Origin: Chloroflexota bacterium
Lineage (GTDB): Bacteria > Chloroflexota > UBA11872
NCBI GenBank assembly: GCA_026707585.1
Contig: JAPOWQ010000041.1
Span: 91,154 to 155,153 of the forward strand
DNA: 64,000 nucleotides
Direction: 5' to 3'
Under the pieces are notes generated by a model that had not been told where the DNA came from, did not search any database, and saw only the letters and a program-made list of their open reading frames with translations. Below are positions 18,940 through 28,608 of this stretch, piece after piece. The stretch's first letter is position 1, and the number at the start of each line of letters is the position of its first letter. The position numbers and the translations under genes are program-made.

Positions 18940-19076
18940 GATGAGTTGAAACGCAGAGGTTGCGGCGCTCCCGAGCAGGAGAAACGGCGCCAGTTGGCCG
19001 TTGTCGCGCAGGATCGTCCGAACGATGCGCGGGGCCGACGCCGAAGCGTCAACCCGAGAGGTGTCGAAGCTGGTGT

Positions 19077-19403
19077 TCAGTCCTTGTAGTCGTCCCGGGC
19101 CGGGCTCCAGGCCTCAATCAGAAAGCATCGGCTGGTGGCGGTTGCCTCGTGGGGTACGCCGGACGGAATACACCAGCAATCGCCGGGTTTGATGGAATGC
19201 ACGCCCTCGCCAATTGTGAGGTCGAATGTGCCCTCGATGCAGTAGCCGACCTGTTCGTACACGTGGTCGTGCAAGGGCACCACGCCGCCTTCCTCGAGGA
19301 GAATCTCAGCCACCAGCATCGTCTCGCCCCAAAGCAGCGTGCGCCGGCGCACGCCCGGCATCATGTCGGCAAAGGGTCGGTCGGCATTCGAGACTATTGG
19401 CAT
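19077..19403 (-). CDS. Cupin domain protein
   Basis: A 108-residue single-domain cupin with the metal motif VVPLHDHVYEQVGYCIEGTFDL and second motif PGDCWCIPSGVPHEA: two His, one Glu and a late His as metal ligands. Such small cupins bind a divalent metal and act as dioxygenases, isomerases or sensors; no specific function can be read. AGGGAGA lies before the ATG. It is followed by the flippase frame, whose possible CTG start overlaps this stop codon, and is preceded by a threonine-synthase-like gene in the opposite order on the same strand. Confidence 0.8.
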   Translation of the reverse strand: MPIVSNADRPFADMMPGVRRRTLLWGETMLVAEILLEEGGVVPLHDHVYEQVGYCIEGTFDLTIGEGVHSIKPGDCWCIPSGVPHEATATSRCFLIEAWSPARDDYKD

Positions 19404-19463
19404 GATCAGTCTCCCTGTCAGTCACAGCTGGCGCATTGTCGCAAGCCGCGCGGTTCCGGTGCG

Positions 19464-20687
19464 TCAATTGATTGGCGGGCGGCCGACGGCCTGACGAATC
19501 AACGCCAAGCTGGGTTCCTCGCCCCGCACCTGGAGTGGGGGCCAGTCACCCTTGAGGCCGGTTTCGGACGAGATGCAGACGATTTCGGCGTCAGGGTCGA
19601 TCAGACCCTCCTGCGCCAATCGAGCCGTGACGGCCAGGGGAACGGCGCCGGTCGGACCAACCCAGAGGCCCTCGACCTGCGCCAGCCGGCGCTGCATGTC
19701 AAGGGTCTCCTCGTCAGAGACGTCCCCGGCGAGCCCGTCCTGTTCGCGGATGCGGCGCAGGGTGAGCCGGCCCTTGGCGCCCATGTCGCCCACGGCGGTG
19801 CCTTCGGCCACGGTGTAGCCAATCGTTTTCGCCCGTAGCTCATCGTCGGTCCGCCAGGCTTCGGCGATGGTGTTGGCCTCGCTGGACTGCGCGGAGACCG
19901 GCCGCGGCGGCTTCTCGATGCGGCCCGTGGCGGCCAGCGCCGCCCACGCGCGTTGCCCGGCCAGCAACGTTTCGCCCATCCCAACCGGATACACCATCAG
20001 GTCGGGCGCGCGCCCAAGCTGCTCATACGTCTCCAAGGCTATGGACTTCTTGCCCTCCTGCTTGAACGGGTTGCGGGTGGCGCCGCCGTCGAAGAACCAG
20101 CGACGATCCACGGCGGTGTCAAAGTGCCGGATCATGTCATCGTAGACGCCCTCGTACCAGATCACGTCGCTGGCGACCCCCGCGATGTGGGCCATTTTGG
20201 CGGCGGTGCTCTGCGTGTAACAGCAGACCAGGCCGCGCAGGCCGGCCCGGGCGGCGTACGTGGCAATGGACGACGCGGCATTGCCCGTCGACACCACGCC
20301 AATGGTGTTGAATCCGTATTGGCGAGCGCAGGACACGGCCGTCTGGCTGGAGCGGTCCTTGACGGTTCCGGTGGGGTTGGAACCGTCGAACTTGATCCAG
20401 AGACGGTGAAGGCCGAGTTCGGCGCCCAGGCGTGGAATCGGGAACAGCGGCGACGGCTGTTCGCCCAGGGTTACGAAGTCTGCGGCGTCCTGCACGGGCA
20501 TCCAGGCCGCGTAGCGCCAGACGCCGGTTCGCCGGGGCTGAACCAGCGGCTCCTCGGTCAGCCGCTGCAGGTCGTATTGGATCTCCAGCAGACCGCCGCA
20601 GGCCGCACAGCCCAGGCGGTATTCCAGCGCGTGGGACTGCCCACAGTCGACGCAGCGCAGGCTGGTTGCGGCGGATTCGGAGCGCAC
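19464..20687 (-). CDS. Threonine synthase-like PLP enzyme
   Basis: A 407-residue fold-type II PLP enzyme. It opens with a zinc-ribbon-like CVDCGQSHALEYRLGCAACGG, as in many threonine synthases. The PLP lysine is in FDGSNPTGTVKDRS, and the phosphate-binding loop is STGNAASS. A C-terminal SSETGLKGDWP closes the cofactor site. Threonine synthase (O-phosphohomoserine to threonine) is the most likely call, but this group also includes cysteate and diaminopropionate-type enzymes. The start is GTG at 20687. A strong hairpin lies just upstream (20738-20773). Confidence 0.8.
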   Translation of the reverse strand: MRSESAATSLRCVDCGQSHALEYRLGCAACGGLLEIQYDLQRLTEEPLVQPRRTGVWRYAAWMPVQDAADFVTLGEQPSPLFPIPRLGAELGLHRLWIKFDGSNPTGTVKDRSSQTAVSCARQYGFNTIGVVSTGNAASSIATYAARAGLRGLVCCYTQSTAAKMAHIAGVASDVIWYEGVYDDMIRHFDTAVDRRWFFDGGATRNPFKQEGKKSIALETYEQLGRAPDLMVYPVGMGETLLAGQRAWAALAATGRIEKPPRPVSAQSSEANTIAEAWRTDDELRAKTIGYTVAEGTAVGDMGAKGRLTLRRIREQDGLAGDVSDEETLDMQRRLAQVEGLWVGPTGAVPLAVTARLAQEGLIDPDAEIVCISSETGLKGDWPPLQVRGEEPSLALIRQAVGRPPIN

Positions 20688-20737
20688 GGGTCCGGTCGAT
20701 GAAGTGCAAGAAGCGTCAGGGTACCGCCCCGGATATG

Positions 20738-20773
20738 TCCAACGCCTCGCCAGGGGACCGGCGAGGCGTTGGA
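20738..20773. terminator. Strong 14-bp hairpin between dksA-like and thrC-like genes
   Basis: TCCAACGCCTCGCC at 20738-20751 is matched exactly by its reverse complement at 20760-20773, with an 8-nt loop. It sits downstream of the DksA-type gene in the minus direction. There is no T tract on either side, so it may be a factor-dependent or U-less terminator, or a processing signal. Confidence 0.5.
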
Positions 20774-20793
20774 ACCCGTGGGAGCGCCCCGGG

Positions 20794-21036
20794 TTAGTTC
20801 AGGCTGGGCGTCACAATCCCTGCACGCCGGCGGGCGCACGCGGCGCATTGGCTGGTACCCGGCAAGAGATCGAGGCGCAGCGGCTCAATCTGGCCGCCGC
20901 AGTCCTGGCACTGGCCTGGGCTCGCGCCGCTTGGCAACGCTCCCAGCACGTCCTGGATGGCCATGTGCAGGTCGCGAGCGGATGCCTCGTGCGCGCTATC
21001 GGCTAATCCGTCGATTTGTGTTTCGCTCATGGACAC
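20794..21036 (-). CDS. TraR/DksA-type zinc-finger protein (small)
   Basis: An 80-residue protein ending in a four-cysteine zinc finger, CQDCGGQIEPLRLDLLPG then CAAC, the arrangement of DksA/TraR C-terminal domains. The N-terminal half is a short helix (DGLADSAHEASARDLHMAIQDVL), much shorter than the DksA coiled coil, so it is TraR-like in size. Such proteins bind the RNA polymerase secondary channel; here this is inferred only from the finger. Two starts are possible, ATG at 21036 or 21030. It is downstream of hsp20 with a GC-rich hairpin between, so it may be partly co-expressed in stress. Confidence 0.65.
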   Translation of the reverse strand: MSMSETQIDGLADSAHEASARDLHMAIQDVLGALPSGASPGQCQDCGGQIEPLRLDLLPGTSQCAACARRRAGIVTPSLN

Positions 21037-21052
21037 ACCTGTGTGGCCGAGG

Positions 21053-21082
21053 GCGGGCGGGCCGATCGCGCGGCCCGCCCGC
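21053..21082. terminator. GC-rich 11-bp hairpin after hsp20
   Basis: GCGGGCGGGCC at 21053-21063 pairs perfectly with GGCCCGCCCGC at 21072-21082, with an 8-nt loop, between the hsp20 stop and the DksA-type start. No T run follows. It has the same design as the hairpin at 20738-20773 and is probably a terminator or attenuator. Confidence 0.45.
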
Positions 21083-21096
21083 TCGGTCGCCGAGTC

Positions 21097-21552
21097 CTAG
21101 GCGGACTCGATGGCAATCGTGGCGGCCCGGGCCTCCTCGGCCTTCGGGATGCGCACCGTCAGAACGCCTTGCTCGTAACGAGCGTCCGCGCCGGCCGCCG
21201 TGGTGCGCACCGGCAGGGGGACGCGGCGGTAGAAGCGGCCCGCGCGCCGCTCACGCACGTGATACCGGCTGCCCTCGCTCGTGCTCGGCTGCGAACCGTC
21301 GTCCTGCGCGCCCTGGATGATCAGGTCGCCGTCGGCGGTCATCACCTCAATCTCGTCGGGCTGGAACCCCGGCACCGACGCCCGCACCACAACCGCCACG
21401 TCCGTCTCCTCAATGTCCACCGGCGGCAGCCAGCCGGGGCTGTCCTGGAAAGCCAGCCGGAACGGCCGGGCAAACCACTCGTCATCAAAGAAGCGGGGCG
21501 CGAACGCCTGGCGGCGAGCCTGCGGCCGCCAACTTCGAATGGCAAAGGTCAT
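21097..21552 (-). CDS. Hsp20/alpha-crystallin family small heat shock protein
   Basis: A 151-residue holdase chaperone that forms oligomers and binds unfolding proteins in the cytosol. The alpha-crystallin domain runs from about residue 43 (LPPVDIEETDVAVVVRASVPGFQPDEIEV) to YEQGVLTVRIPKAEEA; the GVLTVRIPK strand is the family hallmark. There is a short N-terminal arm and a short C-terminal tail with IAI, a variant of the I-x-I oligomerisation motif. GGAGG stands upstream of the ATG. A near-consensus promoter overlapped by a HAIR-like repeat precedes it, so control by an HspR-type repressor is likely. Confidence 0.92.
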   Translation of the reverse strand: MTFAIRSWRPQARRQAFAPRFFDDEWFARPFRLAFQDSPGWLPPVDIEETDVAVVVRASVPGFQPDEIEVMTADGDLIIQGAQDDGSQPSTSEGSRYHVRERRAGRFYRRVPLPVRTTAAGADARYEQGVLTVRIPKAEEARAATIAIESA

Positions 21553-21593
21553 CTGTGAGCCTCCATAATGCTCAGTCCATTGCTGACGCTTGA

Positions 21594-21622
21594 ATCATAA
21601 GACTTGAGTCTATTCATGTCAA
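21594..21622 (-). promoter_or_regulatory. Sigma-70-type promoter of hsp20
   Basis: On the minus strand, TTGACA (21622-21617) is followed after exactly 17 nt by TATGAT (21599-21594). The -35 is a perfect consensus hexamer and the -10 has five of six consensus bases. It points to hsp20, whose ATG is at 21552, about 35 nt downstream of the expected start of transcription. Confidence 0.85.
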
Positions 21623-21623
21623 G
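21603..21623 (-). promoter_or_regulatory. HAIR-like operator overlapping the hsp20 promoter
   Basis: The minus strand reads CTTGACA, 7 nt, ACTCAAG. The HspR-binding HAIR consensus is CTTGAGT, 7 nt, ACTCAAG, so 12 of 14 bases match with the exact spacer. A further ATTCAAG half-site lies 7 nt downstream (21595-21589), over the -10. The operator covers the -35 and spacer, as expected for repression by HspR. HspR itself is not in the window. Confidence 0.7.
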
Positions 21624-21738
21624 TTCTAAGTGCAGAATATCTGCGTGTCGTTCGCGCAAGTCTGGCGGGCGGCGCGCGCAAGGCACTCGACGATCCGGGT
21701 AGCATCGCGACTGCGTCAGGCGGGAAGCGGAGCTTCGG

Positions 21739-22809
21739 TCAGAAGCCGGCGGGCGCGTCCAATCCCAGCCGATCCGCCATTCCGGCCAGCGGCTCGATCA
21801 CGCTGGCCGGGTAGGCGATGCCGTTGGCGACCCGATCATCGAACAGCTCCCACTCGGGCTGCCCGGGCATCTGCACCATGTCGAAGCCGGCCGCGGGCGG
21901 AAGCGCGTTCACGGCCCGGCTCTGCGCGTCCATGGCCGTACGGAAGTCGTCCGGAGGCAGGAACGCACCGACGTCAATGGTCAGGAAGAACAGGCTCCCC
22001 CGCGGCACCCGACTCTCAGGATCGAGCGCGCCCTTTATCAGGGTGGCCCCGTCGCCGGAGAGCACGCCGGCCATCAGGTCATGAACCAGCCCGATGCCGT
22101 AGCCCTTCGGGCCGCCGGCAGGCAGCACGTAGGCAAGCTTGGAGGCGTCGGTGGTTGGATTGCCTTCGCTATCGGTCGCGACGCCCTCGGGCAGGGCGCC
22201 GGTGGTCGCTCCCACCATGTGCAGCTTGTTGAGGGCGTACGCGCCCGACGCCATGTCGAGCACGACGGGATGCTCCCCGTGGGTGGGGAAAGCCCAGGCC
22301 AGGGGCGTGTTGCCGGTGGCGGGCTGCCGGCTGCCCGTAGCGAGCATGCAGGGACCGGCCATGTTGCTGGCCGCATGTCCAATCAGACCGGCGGCCGCCG
22401 CCAGCAGCGCCCAGTAGGCGGCGGCTCCAAAGTGGCCGGTATTCGACGCGACGGCCACGCCCACGCCGCGGTCATGCGCGATCTCAATGGCAGCCTGCAT
22501 GCCAGCCCGGGCGCCCAGCTGTCCCAGGGAGCGGTCGCCGGTCACACGGGCGGCGCCGTACGAGTGGTCGACGCGAATGTTGGGTTTCGGGTTGATCGCC
22601 CCGGCTTGCAGGCCCTCCGTGTAGGCGGCGAGCAATCGCGTCCCGTGGGAAAACACCCCACGCAGGTCGCAGTGAACCAGCGTCTCCACCACAAATGCCG
22701 CGTCGTCGCGTGGCACACCAGTTGCCGCGAGCGCGTTCGTTCCGAAGGCGCGCATCGTGCCAGCGGGCACCCGCACGTCACCGATGTCGTAGCGCAGCCG
22801 GTCGCTCAT
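21739..22809 (-). CDS. Ldh family oxidoreductase (type 2 malate/L-lactate dehydrogenase), copy A
   Basis: A 356-residue NAD(P)-dependent dehydrogenase of the type 2 malate/lactate/ureidoglycolate family, with a fold unlike the Rossmann LDHs. Family landmarks are DLRGVFSHGTRLLAAY (catalytic His), GVGVAVASNTGHFGAAAYWA, and GGPKGYGIGLVHDLMAGVLSG. Substrate is a 2-hydroxy or 2-oxo acid that cannot be named. ATG 22809 overlaps the stop of the upstream paralogue (ATGA); a TTG/ATG a few codons earlier is less likely. It is the last gene of a three-gene unit: aminotransferase, Ldh copy B, Ldh copy A. Confidence 0.88.
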   Translation of the reverse strand: MSDRLRYDIGDVRVPAGTMRAFGTNALAATGVPRDDAAFVVETLVHCDLRGVFSHGTRLLAAYTEGLQAGAINPKPNIRVDHSYGAARVTGDRSLGQLGARAGMQAAIEIAHDRGVGVAVASNTGHFGAAAYWALLAAAAGLIGHAASNMAGPCMLATGSRQPATGNTPLAWAFPTHGEHPVVLDMASGAYALNKLHMVGATTGALPEGVATDSEGNPTTDASKLAYVLPAGGPKGYGIGLVHDLMAGVLSGDGATLIKGALDPESRVPRGSLFFLTIDVGAFLPPDDFRTAMDAQSRAVNALPPAAGFDMVQMPGQPEWELFDDRVANGIAYPASVIEPLAGMADRLGLDAPAGF

Positions 22810-23870
22810 GCGTCCCACTCCGGCTCGACGTCGTAGGCGCGACCGGTCTCGGCCACGGCGTCAAGCAGTCCGCTGGGATAGCCGATGCCGTGGTCATAGG
22901 CGTCGGCGCGCTTGAGCCACTCGGGTTCGCCGGGGACCAGCACCCGGTCGAATCCCTCCGCCGGGCGCAGCGCGTGAATCGCGTCAATCGTCTCATCCAT
23001 GTCCGCCACGAATTCGGCCAGGGGACGAAAGGCCTCGACGCGAATGGCCACGAAGACCTGGCCAACCGTCCCCATGTGGTCGGGGGTCCGATTCACCGCG
23101 GCCGTGGCCCCGCCCAGGATGCCCGAGAGTGTCTCCATAACGATGCCGAGGCCGAAGCCCTTGGGTCCTGCAAAGGGGTTGAGCCAGACGAGCTGGTTTG
23201 GGTCGGTGGTGGGGTTGCCGTCGGCGTCCACGCCAACATCCGACGGAATGGACTGGCCGGTGGCGGCCGCGACACGAACTTTGCCCAGGGCCGAAAACCC
23301 CACCGCCATATCGGCCACGACCGGGTAGTTCCTGCCGGCCGGGAGCGCCCAGGCGATGGGCCCGTTGGTCAGCGCCGGGGTGCGGCTCCCAAACGCCAGG
23401 ACGCCGGAGGCGCCGCCGCCGCTGCTCGTGACGAAGGCAACGCAGCCGGCCGCCACGGCCTGCAACGCCCAATGCGCCGCCGGCCCGAAGTGACGACCGT
23501 TGTGAACGCAGACCATGCCGGCCGCGCCATCGTCTGCCAGGTCAATGGCTCGCTGCATCCCGGCCTGCGCCGACACGGCGCCGGGCGCGCCGCCGGCATC
23601 GAGTGCGGCTGTTGCCGGCCGCTCGTGAAGCGTCTTGATTTCCGCGTCAGGCAACACAAGTCCTGAGCGGATTTCAGCCGTGTAGGGCGTGACCCTGGTG
23701 ACGCCGTGGGAAAACACGCCGCGGGCGTCGGCTTCCACCAGCACCTCGGCAATCAGGGTGGCCCGGTCCATCGGCACCCCGGCCGCATGCAACACGCTCG
23801 TCGTGAACGCGCGCATGCGGTCCACCGCAATCCGCTGACCAACGGCGGCCTGCGCGAAATCAGCGCTCAT
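22806..23870 (-). CDS. Ldh family oxidoreductase, copy B
   Basis: A 354-residue paralogue of the next gene, in the same family: DARGVFSHGVTRVTPY with the catalytic His, AAGMVCVHNGRHFGPAAHW, and GPKGFGLGIVMETLSGILGG. The two copies are clearly homologous along their whole length but far from identical, so the duplication is old and the two may differ in substrate. It overlaps both neighbours by 4 nt (ATGA), which indicates a tightly coupled operon with the aminotransferase; together they could interconvert an amino acid, its 2-oxo acid and its 2-hydroxy acid. Confidence 0.88.
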   Translation of the reverse strand: MSADFAQAAVGQRIAVDRMRAFTTSVLHAAGVPMDRATLIAEVLVEADARGVFSHGVTRVTPYTAEIRSGLVLPDAEIKTLHERPATAALDAGGAPGAVSAQAGMQRAIDLADDGAAGMVCVHNGRHFGPAAHWALQAVAAGCVAFVTSSGGGASGVLAFGSRTPALTNGPIAWALPAGRNYPVVADMAVGFSALGKVRVAAATGQSIPSDVGVDADGNPTTDPNQLVWLNPFAGPKGFGLGIVMETLSGILGGATAAVNRTPDHMGTVGQVFVAIRVEAFRPLAEFVADMDETIDAIHALRPAEGFDRVLVPGEPEWLKRADAYDHGIGYPSGLLDAVAETGRAYDVEPEWDA

Positions 23871-25063
23871 GGGTTGGCCGCGATGGACGCCCTGATCGAT
23901 TCGCCCAGCACTCTCACGCCGGTGCGAATCTCGTCGTGCGGGGCATGGCTGAAGGCCAGTCGAATCGCGCCGAGGCCGTCGCCATCGACCCGGAATACCG
24001 ACCCGCTGCGGACGAGCACGCGTGACTGCTCGCAGCGCTGCATCACGTCGTTCAGCAACTCGGGTCGTCGCAACGTGAGCCAGACGAAGAAGCCGCCGTT
24101 CGGCCGCTTCCAGGTCGCCAGGTCGCCCACCTGCGCATCCAGCGCCGCGAGCATGATGTCGCGCCGTTCGCGATAGATGTCCTGCAGGCGCGCAATCTGC
24201 TCTTCCATGTGCTCGCGCATGAACTCCGATGCCAGGGCGGACGCAAACGGACTGGTGCCGCCGTCGGTCTTGAGCGGGAGGATTCGGTCCGTCAGCGGGG
24301 CTGCGGTGAGGATCCAGCCCAGCCGGATCCCCGCCCCGAGAATCTTGGAGAACGTGCCGGCGCGGGTGACCAGGCCGCTGCCGCCGTCCAGTTCGTACAT
24401 GGACGCTGGCCGGTCGCCGTCGTAATGCAGTTCGTAGTAGGCGTCGTCTTCAAAGACCGGTACCCCGTGCCGGTGACAGATTTCCAGCACTTCCAGGCGC
24501 CGCTCGCGGGTGATGGTGTTGCCCATTGGGTTCTGGAAGGTGGGAATCGTGTAGAAGATGGCCGGTTGCTGCGTCGCGAAGAGTTCGTCCAGCGCCTCCG
24601 GCTTCGGGCCCTGGGCGTCCCAGGCCACGTGCGCGCCGTGGTCGCTGACGCGCCGCACGAACAGCGCCCCGAACGAGGCATGGTCCAGGGCAATGAGCTG
24701 ATCGCGGTTGACGAACGTGCGCAGCACCATGTCGATGGCCTGGCCGGACCCGTTGGTAATCACGATTTGGTCGCGGTCGACCTCAAGTCCCTCGAAGACC
24801 CGCAGCTTTTCGCGAACGACGTCAATCAGTTCCAGGCTGCCCTTCCGCCGGCCATAAAGGAGGGCCGGATAGTTCTCGGGCAGGGCGTTGCGGGCGGCCT
24901 CAACCATGTAGTCGAGCGGGAGGGCCTCGTTGGCGGGCTGGCCGACCAGCAGATCCGCCACGATGTCGTCAGGTGCGCCGGAAGCCGAGACCATCGTGCC
25001 CGGGGCGGCGCGCCGACGAGCCTCGTCACTCAGGCAGCATTCGAAGTCGAAAATGTCAGCCAC
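23867..25063 (-). CDS. PLP-dependent aminotransferase, MocR/LysN-like
   Basis: A 398-residue fold-type I aminotransferase. The residues expected at the PLP site are visible: TNGSGQAIDM, TFQNPMGNT with the substrate Asn, DDAYYELHYDG, and the Schiff-base lysine in TRAGTFSKILGAGIRLGWI. It lacks the wHTH of MocR regulators and resembles 2-aminoadipate aminotransferase (LysN) and relatives with broad substrate range. The start is GTG at 25063. It overlaps the downstream Ldh gene by 4 nt and follows the groEL-like gene by 25 nt on the same strand. Confidence 0.85.
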   Translation of the reverse strand: MADIFDFECCLSDEARRRAAPGTMVSASGAPDDIVADLLVGQPANEALPLDYMVEAARNALPENYPALLYGRRKGSLELIDVVREKLRVFEGLEVDRDQIVITNGSGQAIDMVLRTFVNRDQLIALDHASFGALFVRRVSDHGAHVAWDAQGPKPEALDELFATQQPAIFYTIPTFQNPMGNTITRERRLEVLEICHRHGVPVFEDDAYYELHYDGDRPASMYELDGGSGLVTRAGTFSKILGAGIRLGWILTAAPLTDRILPLKTDGGTSPFASALASEFMREHMEEQIARLQDIYRERRDIMLAALDAQVGDLATWKRPNGGFFVWLTLRRPELLNDVMQRCEQSRVLVRSGSVFRVDGDGLGAIRLAFSHAPHDEIRTGVRVLGESIRASIAANP

Positions 25064-25088
25064 GGCGCCGTCGCAGTGCGAGGGGCGG

Positions 25089-26774
<1,686 letters not shown>

Positions 26775-26783
26775 GGCGGCTCG

Positions 26784-27086
26784 CTAGCTGATGATGGCGA
26801 GGACGTCGCGCTCGCTGACGATCAGGTAGTCCTCGTCGTCCAAGCGCAACTCGGTTCCGGCGTACTTGGCGTAGAGAACCTTGTCGCCTTCCTTGATTTC
26901 CAGCGGAATCGTCGTGCCCTCGTCGTTCACTCGACCGGACCCAACAGCCAGCACGGTGCCTTCCTGCGGCTTTTCCTTCGCCGTGTCGGGCAACACCAAT
27001 CCGCTCGCGGTGGTGGTTTCTCGGTCTTCCGGCTGAATCAGCACGCGGTCGCCCAGCGGCTTGACCTTGGTCGCAACCGTGGCCAT
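26784..27086 (-). CDS. groES: Co-chaperonin GroES
   Basis: A 100-residue co-chaperonin that caps GroEL. The family pattern is complete: [39 protein letters not shown] with the mobile loop at residues 20-33, then [19 protein letters not shown] and [18 protein letters not shown] precedes the ATG at 27086. No CIRCE inverted repeat or HAIR element is seen upstream, unlike hsp20. A possible promoter on the minus strand reads CTGACG, 17 nt, TATCCT near 27128-27156, which is weak. Confidence 0.93.
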   Translation of the reverse strand: MATVATKVKPLGDRVLIQPEDRETTTASGLVLPDTAKEKPQEGTVLAVGSGRVNDEGTTIPLEIKEGDKVLYAKYAGTELRLDDEDYLIVSERDVLAIIS

Positions 27087-27184
27087 GCAATCTCCTCCGT
27101 GGCAGTCCGACGCGAGACTGAACGTCTGCGTCGAGGATAGGTGGTAGCTGCCGAGTCGTCAGGGGCAGCAACAAGACATGATAG

Positions 27185-27211
27185 CCGATGCCGTCGCTAG
27201 CGCCGCATCGG
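27185..27211. promoter_or_regulatory. Inverted repeat between groES and the amidohydrolase
   Basis: CCGATGC at 27185-27191 and GCATCGG at 27205-27211 form a perfect 7-bp inverted repeat with 13-nt spacer, the centre of which holds a further palindrome CGCTAGCG. It lies in the divergent promoter region of groES and the amidohydrolase gene. It may be an operator; no known factor is recognised. Confidence 0.3.
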
Positions 27212-27316
27212 ACGCGCACGCTCGGCTGGCCGATAGTACCCTACCGCCGCTCCTGCCGCAGCGGGTTCGCGTAGCATGCGGCGTACCTTCCAGCCACGCG
27301 TGCCCGGGGAGTTGGT

Positions 27317-28552
27317 GTGATCGCTACGCATGACTCGACCACCCCGCCCACCCCCTTCCACCTGCTCATTCGCGGCGGCACCGTCATCGATCCGCAAGCG
27401 GGGCCTCCGCATACGGCCGACGTTGGCGTCAAGGACGGCCGCATCGCGGCCGTTGGCCCGGACTTGCGCGGGGACGCCGACGAAATTGTCGACGCCCGTG
27501 GCGCTTACGTCGTGCCCGGCCTCGTCGACTTTCACGTTCACGTGTACTGGGGCGCGACGATCTGGGGCCTGGAGGCTGACAAGATCGGCGCCGCCGGCGG
27601 AACCACCGCGTTCCTCGACACCGGTAGCGCCGGCGCCACCACCCTGGCGGGACTGCGCCGCTATGTGATCGAGCCCTCACAAACCCGCATCCGCGCGCTT
27701 GTGCACATCTGTACCGCCGGACTCGTGACAACTCTGGGCGAACTGCGCGACCCGCGCTACCTGGACGTTGATGGCACCGTCCGTGCAATTGATCAGAATC
27801 GGGACATCGCGCCGGGCGTCAAGATTCGGTACTCCGACACGATCGTCGGCCAGGGCGACCAGGCCAGGGCCGCGCTCGACGCGGCCATCGAGGCCGCGGC
27901 ACAGGCCGGCGTCTGGCTGATGGTGCATATCGGCTTCACGCCGGAACCCATCCCGGACATCCTGGGTCGCCTTCGGCCCGGCGATGTCATCACCCACAGC
28001 TACACCCCCTTGGCCGGCGGGCTGGTGGACCTGAGCGCCCGACAAATGCTGCCGGCCGTGATCGCGGCACGGGACGCCGGCATCGAGTTCGACATCGGCC
28101 ACGGCAAGAGCAGTTTTGGCTGGCACACGGCCCAGGCCGCCCTGGACTCGGGCTTCCCCCCGGACTACATCAGTTCGGACCTGCACCGCGGCTGCGTGCA
28201 CGGCCCCGCCTTCAGCCTCCCCAATGTGATGACCAAGTTCTGGCTGCTGGGGATGCCCCTGGAAGAGATCGTCGCGCGCTGCACCATCGCGCCGGCCAGC
28301 AAGCTCGGCCTCGACGCCGGCACCCTGCGCGTCGGCGCTGAGGCTGACATCGCGGTACTGGCGGTTGACGAAGGTCCGGTCACGCTGGTTGATTGCACGG
28401 GCGAGAAACGAACCTGGGACCGCCAGTTGCGGGCCGCCCACACCTTCCGCGCTGGGGTTCGCTTGGATCCCAAGGTGCTTGGACCCTCGGAGGAGTTGCC
28501 GGTCGAACTCTCGTCGCGCCCGATGACAAGCAGTTCCGGCAATTCAACCTAG
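27317..28552 (+). CDS. Amidohydrolase/deacetylase family metalloenzyme
   Basis: A 411-residue enzyme of the amidohydrolase superfamily, close in style to dihydroorotase-like and EF_0837-type deacetylases. It shows LLIRGGTVIDPQ, the metal motif GLVDFHVHVYWG, the likely carboxylated lysine in APGVKIRYSDT, metal His residues in LMVHIG and VITHSY, and the catalytic Asp in ISSDLHRG. A composite beta-sandwich is formed by both ends, with GTLRVGAEADIAVLAV near the C-terminus. It is cytosolic; the substrate is unknown. The start is GTG at 27317 with GGGGA upstream. Confidence 0.82.
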   Translation: MIATHDSTTPPTPFHLLIRGGTVIDPQAGPPHTADVGVKDGRIAAVGPDLRGDADEIVDARGAYVVPGLVDFHVHVYWGATIWGLEADKIGAAGGTTAFLDTGSAGATTLAGLRRYVIEPSQTRIRALVHICTAGLVTTLGELRDPRYLDVDGTVRAIDQNRDIAPGVKIRYSDTIVGQGDQARAALDAAIEAAAQAGVWLMVHIGFTPEPIPDILGRLRPGDVITHSYTPLAGGLVDLSARQMLPAVIAARDAGIEFDIGHGKSSFGWHTAQAALDSGFPPDYISSDLHRGCVHGPAFSLPNVMTKFWLLGMPLEEIVARCTIAPASKLGLDAGTLRVGAEADIAVLAVDEGPVTLVDCTGEKRTWDRQLRAAHTFRAGVRLDPKVLGPSEELPVELSSRPMTSSSGNST

Positions 28553-28608
28553 ATCCTGCTCACACCGGCGCGCCGTGCCAGACTGGCCAAACCGCGATTG
28601 GAGCGCAC

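Noticed and set aside
27087..27316. CIRCE or HAIR element before groES
   Set aside because: No TTAGCACTC-type repeat and no CTTGAGT-type half-sites; only an unrelated inverted repeat was seen.
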